A stretch of DNA of 64,000 bases from Metellina segmentata (GCA_947359465.1 OX375872.1:77729100-77793099); one strand, 5' to 3'. Shown: positions 1-56,814, numbered from the stretch's first letter. Translations and numbers: made by a program. Notes: generated from the letters alone by a model not told the origin.

Positions 1-962
1 CAAGGGAACTGTTTGTAAAAACAATTTTCATAAAAATTATCTAACTTGCTTAATTATTTACTTGTTGAGTAGAAAAACTTTGTCAAGCTACATTAATTTG
101 ATGCTATTAGAAGTTACTTTTAAGTTATTCTTTATTTCAGAAAAAGCACACATAAGAAATTTAGATAAATTGCCTCTTGGTTTTAACAGAAACAGAAAAA
201 TCTGTTTATAAATGGTTGGTCACATTTTATGGTGTAAGGGCCATATTTGGTCAAGCCTCTAAATGAGATCAAAAGAACCATATTAAGGACAGTTTGTGTT
301 TAAGTATGGGAAATACTGATTTAATTTACTTAAATTTAAATATTGCAATCTTTGACTTGTCAGTGTCAAAATTTCGTAAATGCCAAACAAAAGAATAATT
401 TATTTTAATTAAGTTATATAATTTAATTAAATTCAGAAATATATAAAACTGTGCATCACATAAAACTTTATACAACAGCACATAAGTACATCATTATTGA
501 CATCTTAAAGTTTAGAAGTCAATTAATCAAAAAATGAATACATCAAAAAGAGGCATAGGAATAATTGCATATCTAAAAGGCAAAACTGTACATCATATTT
601 GATAAGCAACATGAATTACCAAAATCGTTGATCTATTCTAATTGCAATGTGAAATGTCTGGTAACATTCTTTGAGGATAGACAACTACTACTATATAGCT
701 GCCCCTATCTTCACATATGAAGCATTCACACACAAAAACATGTACTAAGACTTTAAATTTTCAAAACATGGAAGGGGTATCAAGGGACAAGGCAATATAT
801 GAAAGAATATTGCATTATAATTATCACTCTATTACGAAATTTTTTGCAAAGCAGGTGTAAATCACATCAAAATTCTAGAGTATCCAAAAAGCTAAAACAA
901 CATACACACAATTCTCATTCTATAACAGGAATAATTTAAATACTTGCAGAAAAAACTGCAAA
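1..962. other. Downstream flank / 3' UTR of MEIOC
   Basis: No coding sequence was seen. On the minus strand this is 3' UTR or downstream DNA; an AATAAA lies at 399-404 (minus) but is not evidence on its own. A short piece of the SINE-B tail sits near 216-300, including CCATATTTGG at 241-250. Confidence 0.4.
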
Positions 963-44574
<43,612 letters not shown>

Positions 44575-46053
44575 CTAAAATATTAATTCCACAATTAGAA
44601 AGGAAAAAAATTATAAAAAGTATTGTTACTAATAGAGGGAAAAGTGTAATTCTCGACACTGGTATTAAAATTTAAACAGAATTTAGATTCCTACCATTTT
44701 TACACTTTACAAAACTTTATACAGAAAACATTTCAAAATTGATGTCAAGATCTATTAGTTGTCAGGATATTAATTTGCAGCTGCATTATTTGAATTTTTA
44801 TATTGGAAAACAAAAACTTTTGAGAATGCAATTGGGTTCCAGTTTACACACACGAGACCTGATGATAAAAATAAATTAAATAATTCATTTGTATATTTAA
44901 AAAAATGGCAAAATAAAATCCAATCACATTGCCAACATTTAATTTAAAATAATTTTAATTGATCTAAAATGAATGAGTGATTGAATCTAAAATGTGAGTA
45001 ATTTAAAAACTGCCTAATTAATGTACATGTGTAAAGGGATGTGTTATAAGCAGTGAGTGGTGTAGCATGTGTGCAAGCCAAGGAGCTCAGCATTCCCTGA
45101 TAAAAAAATTAAAAATTCATTAGGACTGAATCAACAAAATCTGAAAAAAAATAATGTTTGAACATAAATCTGTATGAGACATAAGTTTTGATTTAAAAAT
45201 ACCCTTATTTATACTGCAAGAAGCTAATGAGAGAATGTGAGAACACAATCATTTCATCTTCCAGTACATCTACAAAGTTGCCCAGATTGGACACCACTGT
45301 CTTGGGCTCCTGTTTAACATTGGGCTAAGATGATTTTTACTATATTGTCTTTACAGAAAAGAAGCTAAACCGAATGGAGAGCTGACTCTTTAGGCATTCA
45401 ATAACATTAATTTCCTTTACTTTTTGCTGCATACTACTGTAAACTGTTTAAGATTATAAGGATGTTTGCCTTTTTAACCTTGGGTGATTTTACTAGATTT
45501 TGTATGGGAGTAGATAATGCACCGAAGATTGGAATAAGTACCTTTTAAAAATTATATATTTTTCTCATACCAGATTAAGTCCTTATTGAAGAAACAATTT
45601 TTATAAAGTTCAGAGGAATAGCTTTTTGATAAAAACTACATTATTCATCAGAATTTTAAAATTAAAGTGTGAATATAATATCTACAATATAAAGTTTTGA
45701 TTATGTTCCACCATGGCTTCTTTCTTAACCATTTTTAGTCACATCAATTTAATTAAGAGACAAAATTTTACTTTATAATATATTTTTATGCACATCTTTT
45801 TAACAAAAAATGTGTCATTTCATTAGTATTAACCAATGAAAATAATTTCAAGTGCACATTTGGAACCAACAGGTTCAGAAAAATTTGTGAGTGAATTTTC
45901 AAATATAAAATTAGGTAAAATATAATAAAACTATTGTCCACATTCAATGTACACATAACTTGAATATACCAAAAGGCTAATACAGTTCCACACTGAAGTT
46001 TTAAGCACAATAGATCAGTCATTGTTTCCTTACGATTGCATAGATATTTGATT
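44575..46053. other. Upstream flank or 5' intron of MEIOC
   Basis: The MEIOC frame must continue into an exon in this direction, but no convincing exon with a compatible donor was found here. AT-rich, no repeats recognised. Confidence 0.4.
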
Positions 46054-46061
46054 ATCTACAT

Positions 46062-46825
46062 CAGCAGTTCCCAACCTTTTTCTCTCCTCTACACCTTGAT
46101 TAGACTTTTCATTTGCAACTACCCCCTCTCTTTGTTACACCCACCCAGTGCAGTGGGTAAGAAGCACCTTGTGGAAGAATTTTTTTGCTGTCCCCCTCCA
46201 ATCTTAAATGCGATCATAGCCACGGTGCTAGGGTGTTTCAAAGAACCACACCTCCAATAATATATAATAGATTAGCTAAATAATCAAACAAACCAAATTA
46301 ACCTTATGACATATATATAGGCTTTTATTTTTTATTTTACTACTTATTTCAATTTTGGCGTTTTGAATATATTTCCATACGTAAAAAATTTTTAAATACA
46401 TGGAAGGATGGAATTTTTAAGTAAAGGTAAAAACATTTTTTAATTTTTTTTTCATCCCTTAAAATGCATTTGATGGTTGAAGAATTAAAGAAGCTCAATC
46501 CATACAACCAAATCTTTACCAGCAATGATAGTGCAATTTCATTTCTGAGAAAACATAATATTTTCGTTAGTGAGCAGATCTGTATCCAATGGGAAGTGAA
46601 ATGAGGTTTCAAAATTCATACACAAGCACGGGTGGCTACATTTAAAAATTAAAATATGACTGGTAGTGAGAAGATCTAGCGATAACTTTCACGTATTTCT
46701 TTGTAAATCAAAACTAACCTTTTCTGTGCTTTTATTTAAACTCCTTTTTCTGATGCTTTCCACCATTATCAATATTATTTTCACGTACCCCCAGGGATAT
46801 GTGTACCACAGGTCAGGAACTGCTG
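46062..46825. mobile_element. hAT-type MITE
   Basis: The left end is CAGCAGTTCCCAACC and the right end, reverse complemented, is CAGCAGTTCCTGACC. The flanks are atctacat (46054-46061) and gtctacat (46826-46833), an 8-bp duplication with one mismatch. It is 764 bp with no clear transposase. Confidence 0.82.
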
Positions 46826-46833
46826 GTCTACAT

Positions 46834-47736
46834 GGCTGTTACTGTTTTTTTCTTTTTGCATTTATAAAAGAACTGAGACAATTTCAGTTGCATCTCAGTA
46901 ACATAAGACTTTTTATATCATGACAGTCATTCTCAGGCTGTCCCTTTAGAGAAACAAGTTTAAATTCACAGAAATGCAAAATCTGATTTCAATACTTGGG
47001 ATCAACTAGATTAAACAGAAAACTTTAGATGGGTAAAGTCTCATAAGCATAAATAGAATGCTGATTTGTTGCTTAGAATTTATTGCATAGGTCATGCATA
47101 CATGGAGCCGTATCATAGTTTTGACGTAACAATATCTCAAATGCTAAATTCGATTTATTTATCTTAATTACTGATAGTGTAAGCTAATATGTGCAGGCTC
47201 TAGCTCTTTAATATTACTGCAATCAGAACAAGCATCGTAAAGTGGAAATACGAATTTTGTGTAAGCATCCGAGAAAGCTGAAAAGAATAATCCAATTAAG
47301 AACTTTGTGTTAAAACAAACCAAATCTTTTAAGACTGTGATCAATTTACTAAACTAATCTGTTTGAAAATTTATAATTATAGGTCAGAATTCTTATATTA
47401 GAAAAAATTATCTGATATTAATCTAAATTCTCTAGTTAATTGTTATTGCATTAATTATATTTTTTAGCTTGAAATTTACTTCACATGTTACACCAGCCTT
47501 TGTAAGCCCACTCAAGTTTACCAGTGAACATGCGGAATACTAGAATGTAAGTAAAATTGTGCTCTAGACATTTTCATTCTTTCTTTTGGTTTCACCTCTG
47601 GGATTATGTTAGGCTCAGAGAAAACAAAATAAAAACAGTATGGCATCTCATTTCAAGACAAATATTCCAGTTTTCAATTGTATACAAAAGAAAATTGTAT
47701 TCGACATTAAGTTATTCTGAGACAATTTGCAATTTC
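46834..47736. other. Unassigned DNA
   Basis: No gene or repeat was recognised between the hAT-type MITE and the Copia LTR. Confidence 0.4.
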
Positions 47737-47986
47737 TGTTGAAATGCTATCTGAGATTTCACATTATATCATTCATATATATATCAAGAGGCAACAGCCA
47801 CACTTAACTAGTTTTATCCTTCTACTGTTTTTCAAATTTCTTCCGAACACAACTGGTAATATTTAATGGCTGTTAGTGTATTTTCTAGTAGTAGTGTTAT
47901 TTCTGCTAATGTAGTGTTATTTCTGCTGATGAATGTTTAAATAAATGGATTTTAATACTTGGGCATACTCTGCATTAATTTAAACA
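47737..47986 (+). repeat. 5' LTR of the Copia element
   Basis: It begins TGTTGAAATGC and ends TTTAAACA, immediately before the primer site. A short doublet (gtagtgttatttctgct) is repeated inside it. 250 bp. Confidence 0.88.
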
Positions 47987-48003
47987 GGTTATGGGCCCAG
48001 AGC
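47987..48003 (+). promoter_or_regulatory. Primer-binding site of the Copia element
   Basis: ggttatgggcccagagc directly follows the 5' LTR and resembles the copia primer site for an initiator Met tRNA half. Confidence 0.8.
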
Positions 48004-48147
48004 TAAATGCATAAAAAAAATATTGGAATAAGAGACTAACGTTAAGTGAAAATTGCTGAACGTTATTTGTGCTAAGCCTAACCGCTAGTACAAACTGGAC
48101 TGCAGAAATCTTCGTTTTTATTCTACGTGCAACAAGTGGTCATATTA

Positions 48148-51100
48148 TGCCAAGTGCTGTTGCTGTGAACTTTGAAAAACTTCCTTGAAGAATTAATTAT
48201 AACGAATGGAAATTCATCATACGGTATCACTTAGAAGATCGTGATCTCTATGATGTATATATTTCCAGCGACCGTATTAAACCTGTGCTTGATTGACGAG
48301 GTAGATCCGCCATTGTGAGTAGTGTGGCAAGCAAACGTCATCAAAGAAATTCAAACGTGTGAAACTGCAAAGACCATGTGGGATAGACTGGCCTCGTTAT
48401 ATGAGGACAGTAACCTAAACAAATTAATTTCTTTAAATCAAGAGATATTTTGCACAAAATTTGAGAACTGTAAAGATATGGCTAAATACTTGAGAAAATG
48501 AGAGCCAATGGCATAAAAATGAGGACGATTTAGCCCACCTACCCAGATCAAGCTGTGGCTGCTAACTTCTTGACTAATCTGTCGGCATATTTTAGACCTT
48601 TAACGATGACCCTTGAAAACAGTGTACAACAATTAACTGATTTAGTATGTAAAAAGCTCATGGCTGAATATGCCAAGATAGGAAATAAAGGTTAAAATAC
48701 CTTTGCAATAAGGTCAATGAACAGTGAAAACCCCAAATTCCTAGCCAAATGTCCTAAGTGTGGTAAAGCTGGACACAAAGCAAAATTTTGCAGAGCCAGA
48801 AAACCTAAATCAAACTTCAACCCTGCTAATAAAAGAGTACCAATATTTCAAAATGCCAAAGATAATTACAATGCTAAAGTGAGTGAAGTTTGGGTATTGT
48901 CGTCAGTCTCTTGATCCTAAAGCCTCGCTTGAACCATGGATTGTGGACTCTGGAAGCCATAGACATGACATCTCACAGAGTGTCTGACTGACTATGTTGA
49001 AATGGTACCATGTCCTGTGAAGACTGGTGGTACCAAACTCCAGTGTTGGTGAAGGTTCTGTTATTCTGAACATTAGACAACAAAATTAATTTATCGAGGT
49101 AACATTGAAAGACGTACTGTATGTACCTGGATTATCTAATTTAATCTTAGTGAAATATCTAGCAACCAACATATACATTTTAATTTTATTCAATGCAGGC
49201 TGTTGCAAACTGATCGAAAAATGCACAAAGAAGATCCTCGCCACTGCTACAGCTCAGAAAGGTAGTTTATATTACCTAGATACAATGGAGAGTGCAGCCA
49301 TGATAAATGAAAGAAAAGAATCTATAAACATTTGGCACAGACGACTTGCACATATAAGTTTTCCTGGTTTACAGAGATTAAAGATCATGTTGACTGGAAG
49401 CAACTTTGAAGATGAAATAGAAAACTCATTTCATGTATCAGAGGAAAAATACACAGACAGCAATTCCAAAGACAGAAGGCTACAAGAGCAAAAGAAACAC
49501 AAACTATTCCATTCAGATTTATGTGGACCAATGGAGATGGAATCCCATGATGGTGCTCAATATCTGCTAACGCTGATAGATGATAAAACAAGAATGATTT
49601 TTGTCAGCTTCCTTAAAACAAAGAATGAAGTATTTCAGAAATTTGTCGACTTCAAAACTTATGTAGAAAAACAAACAGGAAGGAAGATCAAGGCTTTGTG
49701 GAGTGACAGAGAATACACTAACAGTCAGATGGAAAAATATTTTCGTAAAGAAGGAATCCATCACCAGAAAACTATTGCTTACACTCCCGAGCAAAATGGA
49801 GTTGCCGAGCGCTGCATCACACTCTCGTTGAACGTGTAAGAACAATGCTAAATCAGAGGCCAACTTAGACGAGCATTTTTAGGCTGAAACTGTCTACTGC
49901 AAAAATAAAAGCCCTGCAGTTGCTGTAAATGAAAAAAGCCGAATTTAATCCATTTGACAACATTTGGATGTAGAGCTTTCAACCATATTCCAAAATCACA
50001 GCTTCAAAAATGGGATGACAAAACACAAGAGTTGATATTTATAGGCTACTCAATGGATAGTAAAGACTAGACTCATGGATCCCAAAACTTGCAAGGTGAT
50101 TGAAGCTCAAGATGTGGTGTTCATAGAATCAACAAATTGTGGCCCTGTCAATGAATCTGAAAATGGCAAAGCTGCAATTTATGATGATGAATTGTTGGTC
50201 CCAATCCAACAACAATCTGAAGTAATTACTCCTCCAGCTAGCACAAGTTTGGATAAAGATAATGCAAAGGGTGATAGTCTCCCATCCTTTTCATTACAGA
50301 TAAAAAGTAGTACTCAATCCAATAGTCTCCCTAGGAGATCTGCTCATGAATCCAAACAACTGTCTTATATAAGACTGAACTATCTCAGAAACAGCATCAA
50401 TGCCATTTAATGTAATCAACAATGTTACCTGACAATACTGATCAAGAAATTGATGATGTCCCATTGACTTACAAGGATGCTTTGAATCACATGAATACTA
50501 AAAAAATGGAAAGGGGCAATTGAAGAGCTTAAAGCCTATGAAAGAAATTGCACGTGGGAAGTCGTACTCCTCCCACTTGCTCGTAAGCCTTTAATATGCA
50601 AATGGGTATTTAAAAATAAAGGGAATAATGCCAAAGGAAAACCTGAATGCTATAAAGATAGGCTTGTTGTTAAAAAAATGCTCTCAGGGAGCTGGTATTG
50701 ACTATATGGAAACATTTTCTCCAGTTTTTTTCGGTAAGATACTCTCAGAGTACTCATGGCCTACGCAACTCTGTATGACTGGAAGATATATCATACGGAT
50801 ACCGTGATTGCATTTCTTCAGGGAAAAGTTATTGAAGAAATTTACATGGACATTCCAGAGGGTTTGGAAGTCGACAAAGAAAAGGGTGGGAAAGGGAAAT
50901 TTGTCGCCTTAGGAAAGGCATTTATGGACTAAAACGTTCTGGTAGGACATGGTACATAAAGCTTGATGAAACCCTCAGAGCTTTAGGCATGAACTGTGCT
51001 GATTTTGACTTGTGTTTATACCAAGATAACAGGCAAGGGATATTTGCTTGTTTCAATATATGTTGACGATTTGCTTATTTTTTCCAGCTGCGACAAATTT

Positions 51101-52020
51101 ACAGACTGGACCTACGAGAAACTAAGTGAACAACTTGACATGAAAGACTTGGGAGAAATAAAGTTCTGCCTTGGAATTGAAGTCAAGAGAGATAAAGAGG
51201 AGGGCACTCTCACTTTCAACCAATCTTCAAACATTGAATCAATTCTTCAAAAGTTCAATATGCATGATTCTAAGCCAGTCACAGCACCATGACATCAATC
51301 AAAAACTGCAAATCTCAAAATCAAGAGAAAAAGATAATCTTGATCTATATCAGTCTGCAGTTGGGAGTTTGTTGTATGCTGCAAAAGGAACAATGCCTGA
51401 CATTGCTTATACCATTGGATTGTTCTCAACATTGTTCGAACCCATCAAAAATGCATTGGACTACTGAGAAACGAGTCATGCGTTACTTGCAACTAACCAC
51501 TAACCCTGAATTGAAACTCAAAAAGGGCACTCACTCTCAAAAAAGGGCAACACAGAACTGCTGGGTTACTGCAATGCTGATTACACAGGTTGTCCTGATG
51601 ACAGAAAACCGACCACAGGATTTGTCTTCAAACTTGCTGGTGGGTCTGTCACATGGCAAAGCAAAAAGCAATCCACCATTGCATGTTCAAATATTGAGGT
51701 GGAATATATGTCCTTAGCAGCTGCAATGAAAGAGGGTCTGTGGCTGAGAAAGTTCAACATGGAATTGAATCTTCCATCAAAGGATGCTCCAATAAAAATT
51801 CATTGCGACAACGAAGGTGCTATTGATCTACAGCATGTTTCATGCTCACACAAAACATATTGATATGCACCATGTGAGCCGTAATGCTGTAAAAATGAAG
51901 CAGGTAAACATTGAGAAAATTTTAACAGACGTAATGACTGTGGACTCCTTGACTAAACCTGTTCCAAGAGAAACACGAATGGTGTATGACCAATATGGGA
52001 CTAATCTAAATGAACTGTGA
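48148..52020 (+). pseudogene. Copia gag-pol, disrupted
   Basis: In order on the plus strand: gag pieces MPSAVAVNFEKLP and TMWDRLASLYEDSNL; zinc knuckle CPKCGKAGHKAKFC near 48750; protease PWIVDSGSHRHD near 48932; integrase from about 49105, with HRRLAHISFPGLQRL, FHSDLCGPMEM, IDDKTRMIF and YTPEQNGVAER; reverse transcriptase with SIYVDDLLIFSS near 51052; RNase H and tail with YCNADYTGCPDDR and MKEGLWLRKF. The LWSDREYTN segment has Arg where integrases usually keep the Gly next to the second catalytic Asp. Many stops and frameshifts break it; the longest piece is the 244-codon integrase part. Confidence 0.92.
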
Positions 52021-52029
52021 AATCAGGAG

Positions 52030-52250
52030 TGTTTTGAAATGCTATCTGAGATTTCACATTATATCATTTATATATATCCAAGGGGCAACACAGAAACATT
52101 AAACTAGTCTTATACTTTCAACTGTTTTTCAAATTTCTTCTGAACACAACCGGCGATATGTAATGGCTATGATGTAGCGTTATTTCTGCTGATGATGAAT
52201 GTTTAAATAAATGTCTCTTAATACTTGGGCATACTTTGCATTAATTTAAA
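52030..52250 (+). repeat. 3' LTR of the Copia element
   Basis: It begins tgttttgaaatgctatctga after a short purine-rich aatcagga stretch and ends near gcattaatttaaa. It aligns with the 5' LTR but is about 30 bp shorter. The right boundary is uncertain by a few bases. Confidence 0.82.
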
Positions 52251-52464
52251 GTTTCAACTATATTCTTAATTCTTATGGCACAAAGAATCCACTTGGTGCC
52301 ATAAACATGTTAATGTGTCCCAACTATCGTATCTTAATTATAATTAATCTCTTGATTAATATTTTGAATTGCAACAGTAGCCCAGACTGGTAATATTTGC
52401 AGTTTTTACCTTTCAACCCTTTTGTTTTACATTTCACATCATTTTTAAAGGGGAGAATTAAATT

Positions 52465-52595
52465 TTAGCAAGCGCGAATGAACCAGCGTAACTTAGTGTC
52501 TACCAAAAAGTACTTCATGGTAAAGTTGGGTTACACTGGTATTTATACTACCCATTTGTAAGTTAAGTTGTGGAGTGGTGGCTAAGCTCGCTACA
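52465..52595 (-). repeat. 3' LTR of the TRIM-like element
   Basis: 131 bp, matching the 5' LTR except for one missing base (acttagtg versus acttacgtg on the plus strand). TATA box at 52540-52547. Confidence 0.9.
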
Positions 52596-52610
52596 GTACT
52601 CCCCCTCCAG
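52596..52610 (-). promoter_or_regulatory. Polypurine tract of the TRIM-like element
   Basis: The minus strand reads CTGGAGGGGGAGTAC, immediately before the 3' LTR. This is the expected position and composition for plus-strand DNA priming. Confidence 0.8.
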
Positions 52611-52920
52611 AATTTTAGCAGACGCCGAAATTCGATAATTGACGTCACTTGTAGAATGATTGCCATTTTTGCGTTTGACTGTAAGAGCTGTATTAAGATT
52701 ACAGTTGCCGTGCTGCCTTTTACATGTTATTTTATCCATGCGGCAGTTGCACGGATGGAGGATGTGATATAACATTAGCAGTTTCTGCTATCACAGCGCC
52801 CCCTAGCGGTAGAAAGGTAATTAGTATCAACCATGGCGAATTCTACTGGACATTGTGTGCCATCCATCGAATTATTATTATTATTTTTTTTGTAAATTTT
52901 TAGCATGTTTTAAATCACGA

Positions 52921-52935
52921 ACGTTGGTCACCAAT
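52921..52935 (-). promoter_or_regulatory. Primer-binding site of the TRIM-like element
   Basis: The minus strand reads ATTGGTGACCAACGT directly after the 5' LTR. TGGTGACC matches the start of primer sites of many arthropod Gypsy elements (family knowledge). Confidence 0.75.
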
Positions 52936-53067
52936 TTAGCAAGCGCGAATGAACCAGCGTAACTTACGTGTCTACCAAAAAGTACTTCATGGTAAAGTTG
53001 GGTTACACTGGTATTTATACTACCCATTTGTAAGTTAAGTTGTGGAGTGGTGGCTAAGCTCGCTACA
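52936..53067 (-). repeat. 5' LTR of the TRIM-like element
   Basis: 132 bp with a TATA box (TATAAATA at 53012-53019, minus strand) about 50 bp from its start. The termini TAGCGAGC and GCTTGCTA are imperfect inverted repeats. Confidence 0.9.
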
Positions 53068-53072
53068 AAATT

Positions 53073-54400
53073 TTCATTCATGTTGTGAAATTTAATTTTG
53101 GTGGAAGGAATTTGCATTGCCTAACTTTGGAAGTGATTTAGAAAGGATTTTCTTTCTTCTAAGGGTTTCATAGGGAAAAAAAGAAATTCTCGATTTCTGT
53201 CTAAGTTTAAATTGATTTAATTTAAATTATAATTTTGAAAAAACTTAAACTCTTTGATGTGAATTTTCTTTCAAATCTAGGGGAAGACTTTTTGAGTATA
53301 TCAACCATTAAAACTATAAGGTTTTATTTTTTTCATTTTATTAATCTTGTGAAGAGCACTTTTAAAACTTTTTAGGTTACTAACATGAGGGACCAACATA
53401 AGTTATTCTGAACAGAAAAATTTTTATCTCAGTGAAGTTCCATTAGTTCGGAGAACCAATAATATTTCATAAAAATAAACTTAATGCACTGTTGATCATT
53501 ACAGGCGAGAGCCAGAAATTTGTCAATAATTCTTTATCATGAATAGTGATGCATACATTAAGTAAATAACTCACAATTAAAGTGGATATTTTAAAAACAA
53601 ATGAGAAAGATACTTTTCGATCAGTTCAAATCAAATTATTAGTTTGGAGCTCATGAATAGAAACAAATATTATTAACTATATTTTCACTTTATAATCATG
53701 ACTTGACAGCTTTACTGCAATACATATTCTAAATCTACTTGTTTCCAGAAGTACATGGAAATCAAAGGGACCATTTTTGAATTTTGGAACAGTAAGTCTA
53801 AAACGCTAAAAAATCCTCTGGTCTGCACAGCGGCAAATTGCATGGGGCAGGCATTGGATAAACCAATTTAATATCAGTGATAAACTCTCCAGTAATTCAC
53901 AGGAGCTTCCATATTAGAGCTTAATTTTTTGGATCCTCCAGTTCCTGTATTGATTTTCTATTTTTCGTGAAAATTTCAATTCCAATCAAGATTGAGAAAT
54001 TTAAATTATATTATCACTACCAAATACATTCTGATATAAAACTGCTATTGTTATCGGTAGTTTAGACTTGGGGTACTCATCCATAAATAGATAGTTAACT
54101 ATCGTGATTGGAAGTTAGTCAATAGTGGAATATCCTTTTATGGTTTGCATACAGAAAGTATAGAATCAAGTTAGTTCAATATTTTGTGATTTAAAGAAAT
54201 AAAAGTTGATGTGAGAAACTTGAATGAGATAATTTTTATTTTTTCGTATTTCAGGCATAAACACCCATTTGTTTTACTAATGAGCTAACAAATGGACTAA
54301 TTGGAGAAATCAAAGAAGCTTAGAAGTAATTCAGACTGAGTTTGAGTTTTGGAGTAAGAGTTATTGAAATTTGCACACGATAAAACTGCATCATGAGTGG
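53073..54400. other. AT-rich DNA with nothing recognised
   Basis: No coding, terminal-repeat or SINE signal was identified. Confidence 0.4.
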
Positions 54401-54767
54401 AAAATACATATTGGTTAGGTTGGTTGATTGACTTGGGTTTTATGGACAAGATCCAGAAAAGGACATAAAGGTTACGACTAAGAAACATGCAAATTTACAA
54501 ATTTTTATTCTATATTGTGACATTTATATTACATACAATACAAATTAATTGTACTTAATATTATACATTCCATGCACATTTGTTGAAGTCAACCATGCAC
54601 ATCACCTTGCCGCTAAAAATTTGTCACGACCTAGCTAAAATACACGACCAAAAGTTCAGAACCCTTTTTGACACTGTAAAATCAGCCTGGAGTGTTCGAA
54701 ATGTTTACATGAAAGACGCTAGTGTGAACTCATTTATATATTTGAAATCTTAACAAACATCTGAATC

Positions 54768-54845
54768 ATAGTTGATTAGGTTTTACGGCACAAGGGCACT
54801 ATTTGGCAAAACTGCGACAAACACAACAGACAATGTCAAGTAAAC
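54768..54845 (+). repeat. SINE-B tail fragment
   Basis: The segment ggttttacggcacaagggca and the following cgacaaacacaacagacaat match the SINE-B tail. The CArG core is damaged (cactatttgg). A weaker piece with ggttgattgacttgggtttt lies near 54415-54470. Confidence 0.65.
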
Positions 54846-56814
54846 GGACTGACTCACTTAAGCAATTTTTTTTAGGATATGCCATTTTTCCCTGCTCCAC
54901 AAAAATTGTCAATGTTTTAACAACAAATAATTAGTGATAGAAGAAAAGTTAGACAGATAATTGTCAATAAGCTTTATCACTGACACTGCCCTTTACTATT
55001 TAAATATTTTACGTTAATGCTTATACTTTTGACTATACATCTGCTCAGAATAGGTACACGTTTTTTTACACCCATTCATTCTTTTTTCCGAAACTTCATA
55101 AACTTTACATAATTATGTTGATTGTCATCTAAATGTTTATTTACAACTGTTTGGATAATGTCCATATCTAACAAATTTATAAATACATATCCAATAAAAA
55201 TTGCATGCTATTCAAAGATACTTATATAAATGTTGTACAAACTTATTCATAACAAATGAAGTGCCTTTCTAAAAATTTTATACTAGGCTGTATTTTGGAC
55301 AAGTCTGCCAAAATACAGCAAAAAACTAAAAGGAACCTTCAAGCAATATGCATGAGTATTAAAGATAAATACCTACAGTACAAATAAAGTAGAGAAGAAA
55401 AGATTATTCATTTTAAGATTTTTAATCGTAAATAAAAAGATCTATAGTCGCATTGTGCGAGAGCAGGAATTTTCATGCAAGTCAAACTGTATAATCAATA
55501 AAACAATTCTTTATTCTGGATGTTATCCACAAAATAATTACACCACAATCGATTTATGAAATTGACAGTTAAAAGTATGATATTTTTGGGAAAAACTAAC
55601 AGATGGTTTTGTTTTGAAATCAACAGCCTATTTGTGTCACAAATGTTTATTTCAGGTATAGAACTTAATACTCTTGATATCCTCACTGATGACCATAGCT
55701 GCTGTAAATAACACATTTTAGCCTTGAAATCATGAGATTTTGCTAAGTTTACCATATGTGACATTTAACAATTTTTCAATATTTTCCATAATACACCCTA
55801 AATAATACAATAAAAAACTAAGAAATGATTGAGTTAAAAATAAAAGTTTTGAAAACCAATTTGCGATTTATTTTCAAACATAGCTTCTCTCGGGAAATAA
55901 AACGGAATTTATTAAATACCATTCATTACAAATGTGCACCGTGGCATAAATACGAAACAAACAATTCAATTACACATGGCAATAAACTAAATCGAATAAC
56001 TGTTTCGTGTGACATCACAAAGTACTACAACAGAAACATCTAAAGGTTCCGCCGAGAAAACAACTTTACTGGTTTTGTTTTGAAACATGACAGATCATGG
56101 CGGCGCGCATTTGACAGAAGATTGTGTAACATTAACTTAGGATTAAACTAACCACCATATGTGTCATGGCTTGCAAATAAGAAAAACAAACAGCGAATAC
56201 TTCAATTACCAAAGTTTCTGGTCTTGTTTCATCAAAATTACAACGTTCTTCATTCAATTGGTTGTAATTTTTGCCAATTATGGATGGCGAAAGAGCCATA
56301 GGAATACATTATGTGCCAAAACCCGAGGACGACGGGTATCACAGCTATCATTAGAATCTGGTCATTAAAATACGCATGCGTCACGTAACTGAACATAGTG
56401 GTCCAAATGTAAAGAAAACGTATTGCAATTGGGACTGTTCCAACGGAAAAATAAATTGAACACGATTGTTTTAGCATAAGACGCTACACAGAGTAAATTA
56501 GACCAAATAATGAATACATAGAAAGAAACAAATTGAAGAAAGTGAATTTTTCCAGAATATTTTCCTCCGCAAATTTTATAATATCCTTTTTGAAAACCCG
56601 AACTCTGAAAATTTTCAGTTCAGAACCAATTAGGAGATGATTTACGGGATATAATTTTTAAATAGTCTTTTTATTTCGACCTTGTGAAATCATCAGAACC
56701 AACATTTCAGAGAAAGAGACAGTTCCGTCATTCGAGAGAAATGAGACATTATTAATTTTTATTACAAAATTGATAGGGAATATGGCATTGAGAAATATTA
56801 TATTTTCGGTCCGA
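54846..56814. other. Unassigned DNA with a possible GC-rich spot at 56.1 kb
   Basis: Mostly AT-rich with no recognised gene. Near 56096-56110 there is atcatggcggcgcgcattt, a local GC/CpG-rich motif resembling a YY1-type initiator site. No splice-compatible MEIOC exon could be built from it. Confidence 0.3.

Larger units (their letters stand above)
47737..52250 (+). mobile_element. Copia (Ty1-type) retrotransposon, old, both LTRs present
   Basis: The 5' LTR (47737-47986) is followed by a primer site ggttatgggcccagagc (47987-48003), as in Drosophila copia, which is primed by an internal piece of initiator Met tRNA. Decayed gag-pol follows, then the 3' LTR (52030-52250). The LTRs share long tracts (gaaatgctatctgagatttc, gtttttcaaatttcttc) but differ by many substitutions and a deletion of over 20 bp, so the insertion is old. 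No target duplication was confirmed. Confidence 0.93.
52465..53067 (-). mobile_element. TRIM-like mini LTR retrotransposon, 603 bp, 5-bp target duplication
   Basis: Two direct repeats, 52465-52595 and 52936-53067, differ by a single inserted base over 131-132 bp. In the minus direction the LTR begins TGTAGCGAGC and ends GCTTGCTAA. The 5' LTR (53067-52936) is followed by ATTGGTGACCAACG, a Gypsy-type primer site. A purine tract GGAGGGGGAG precedes the 3' LTR, and the flanks are aaatt at 52460-52464 and 53068-53072. The 340-bp interior has no coding capacity. A non-autonomous element that would need proteins from a Gypsy relative. Confidence 0.92.

Noticed and set aside
56040..56110. First coding exon of MEIOC starting at the minus-strand ATG near 56099
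   Set aside because: The short frame ends at a GTAAAG donor with two bases left over, and joining it to the exon at 44574 gives a stop codon.
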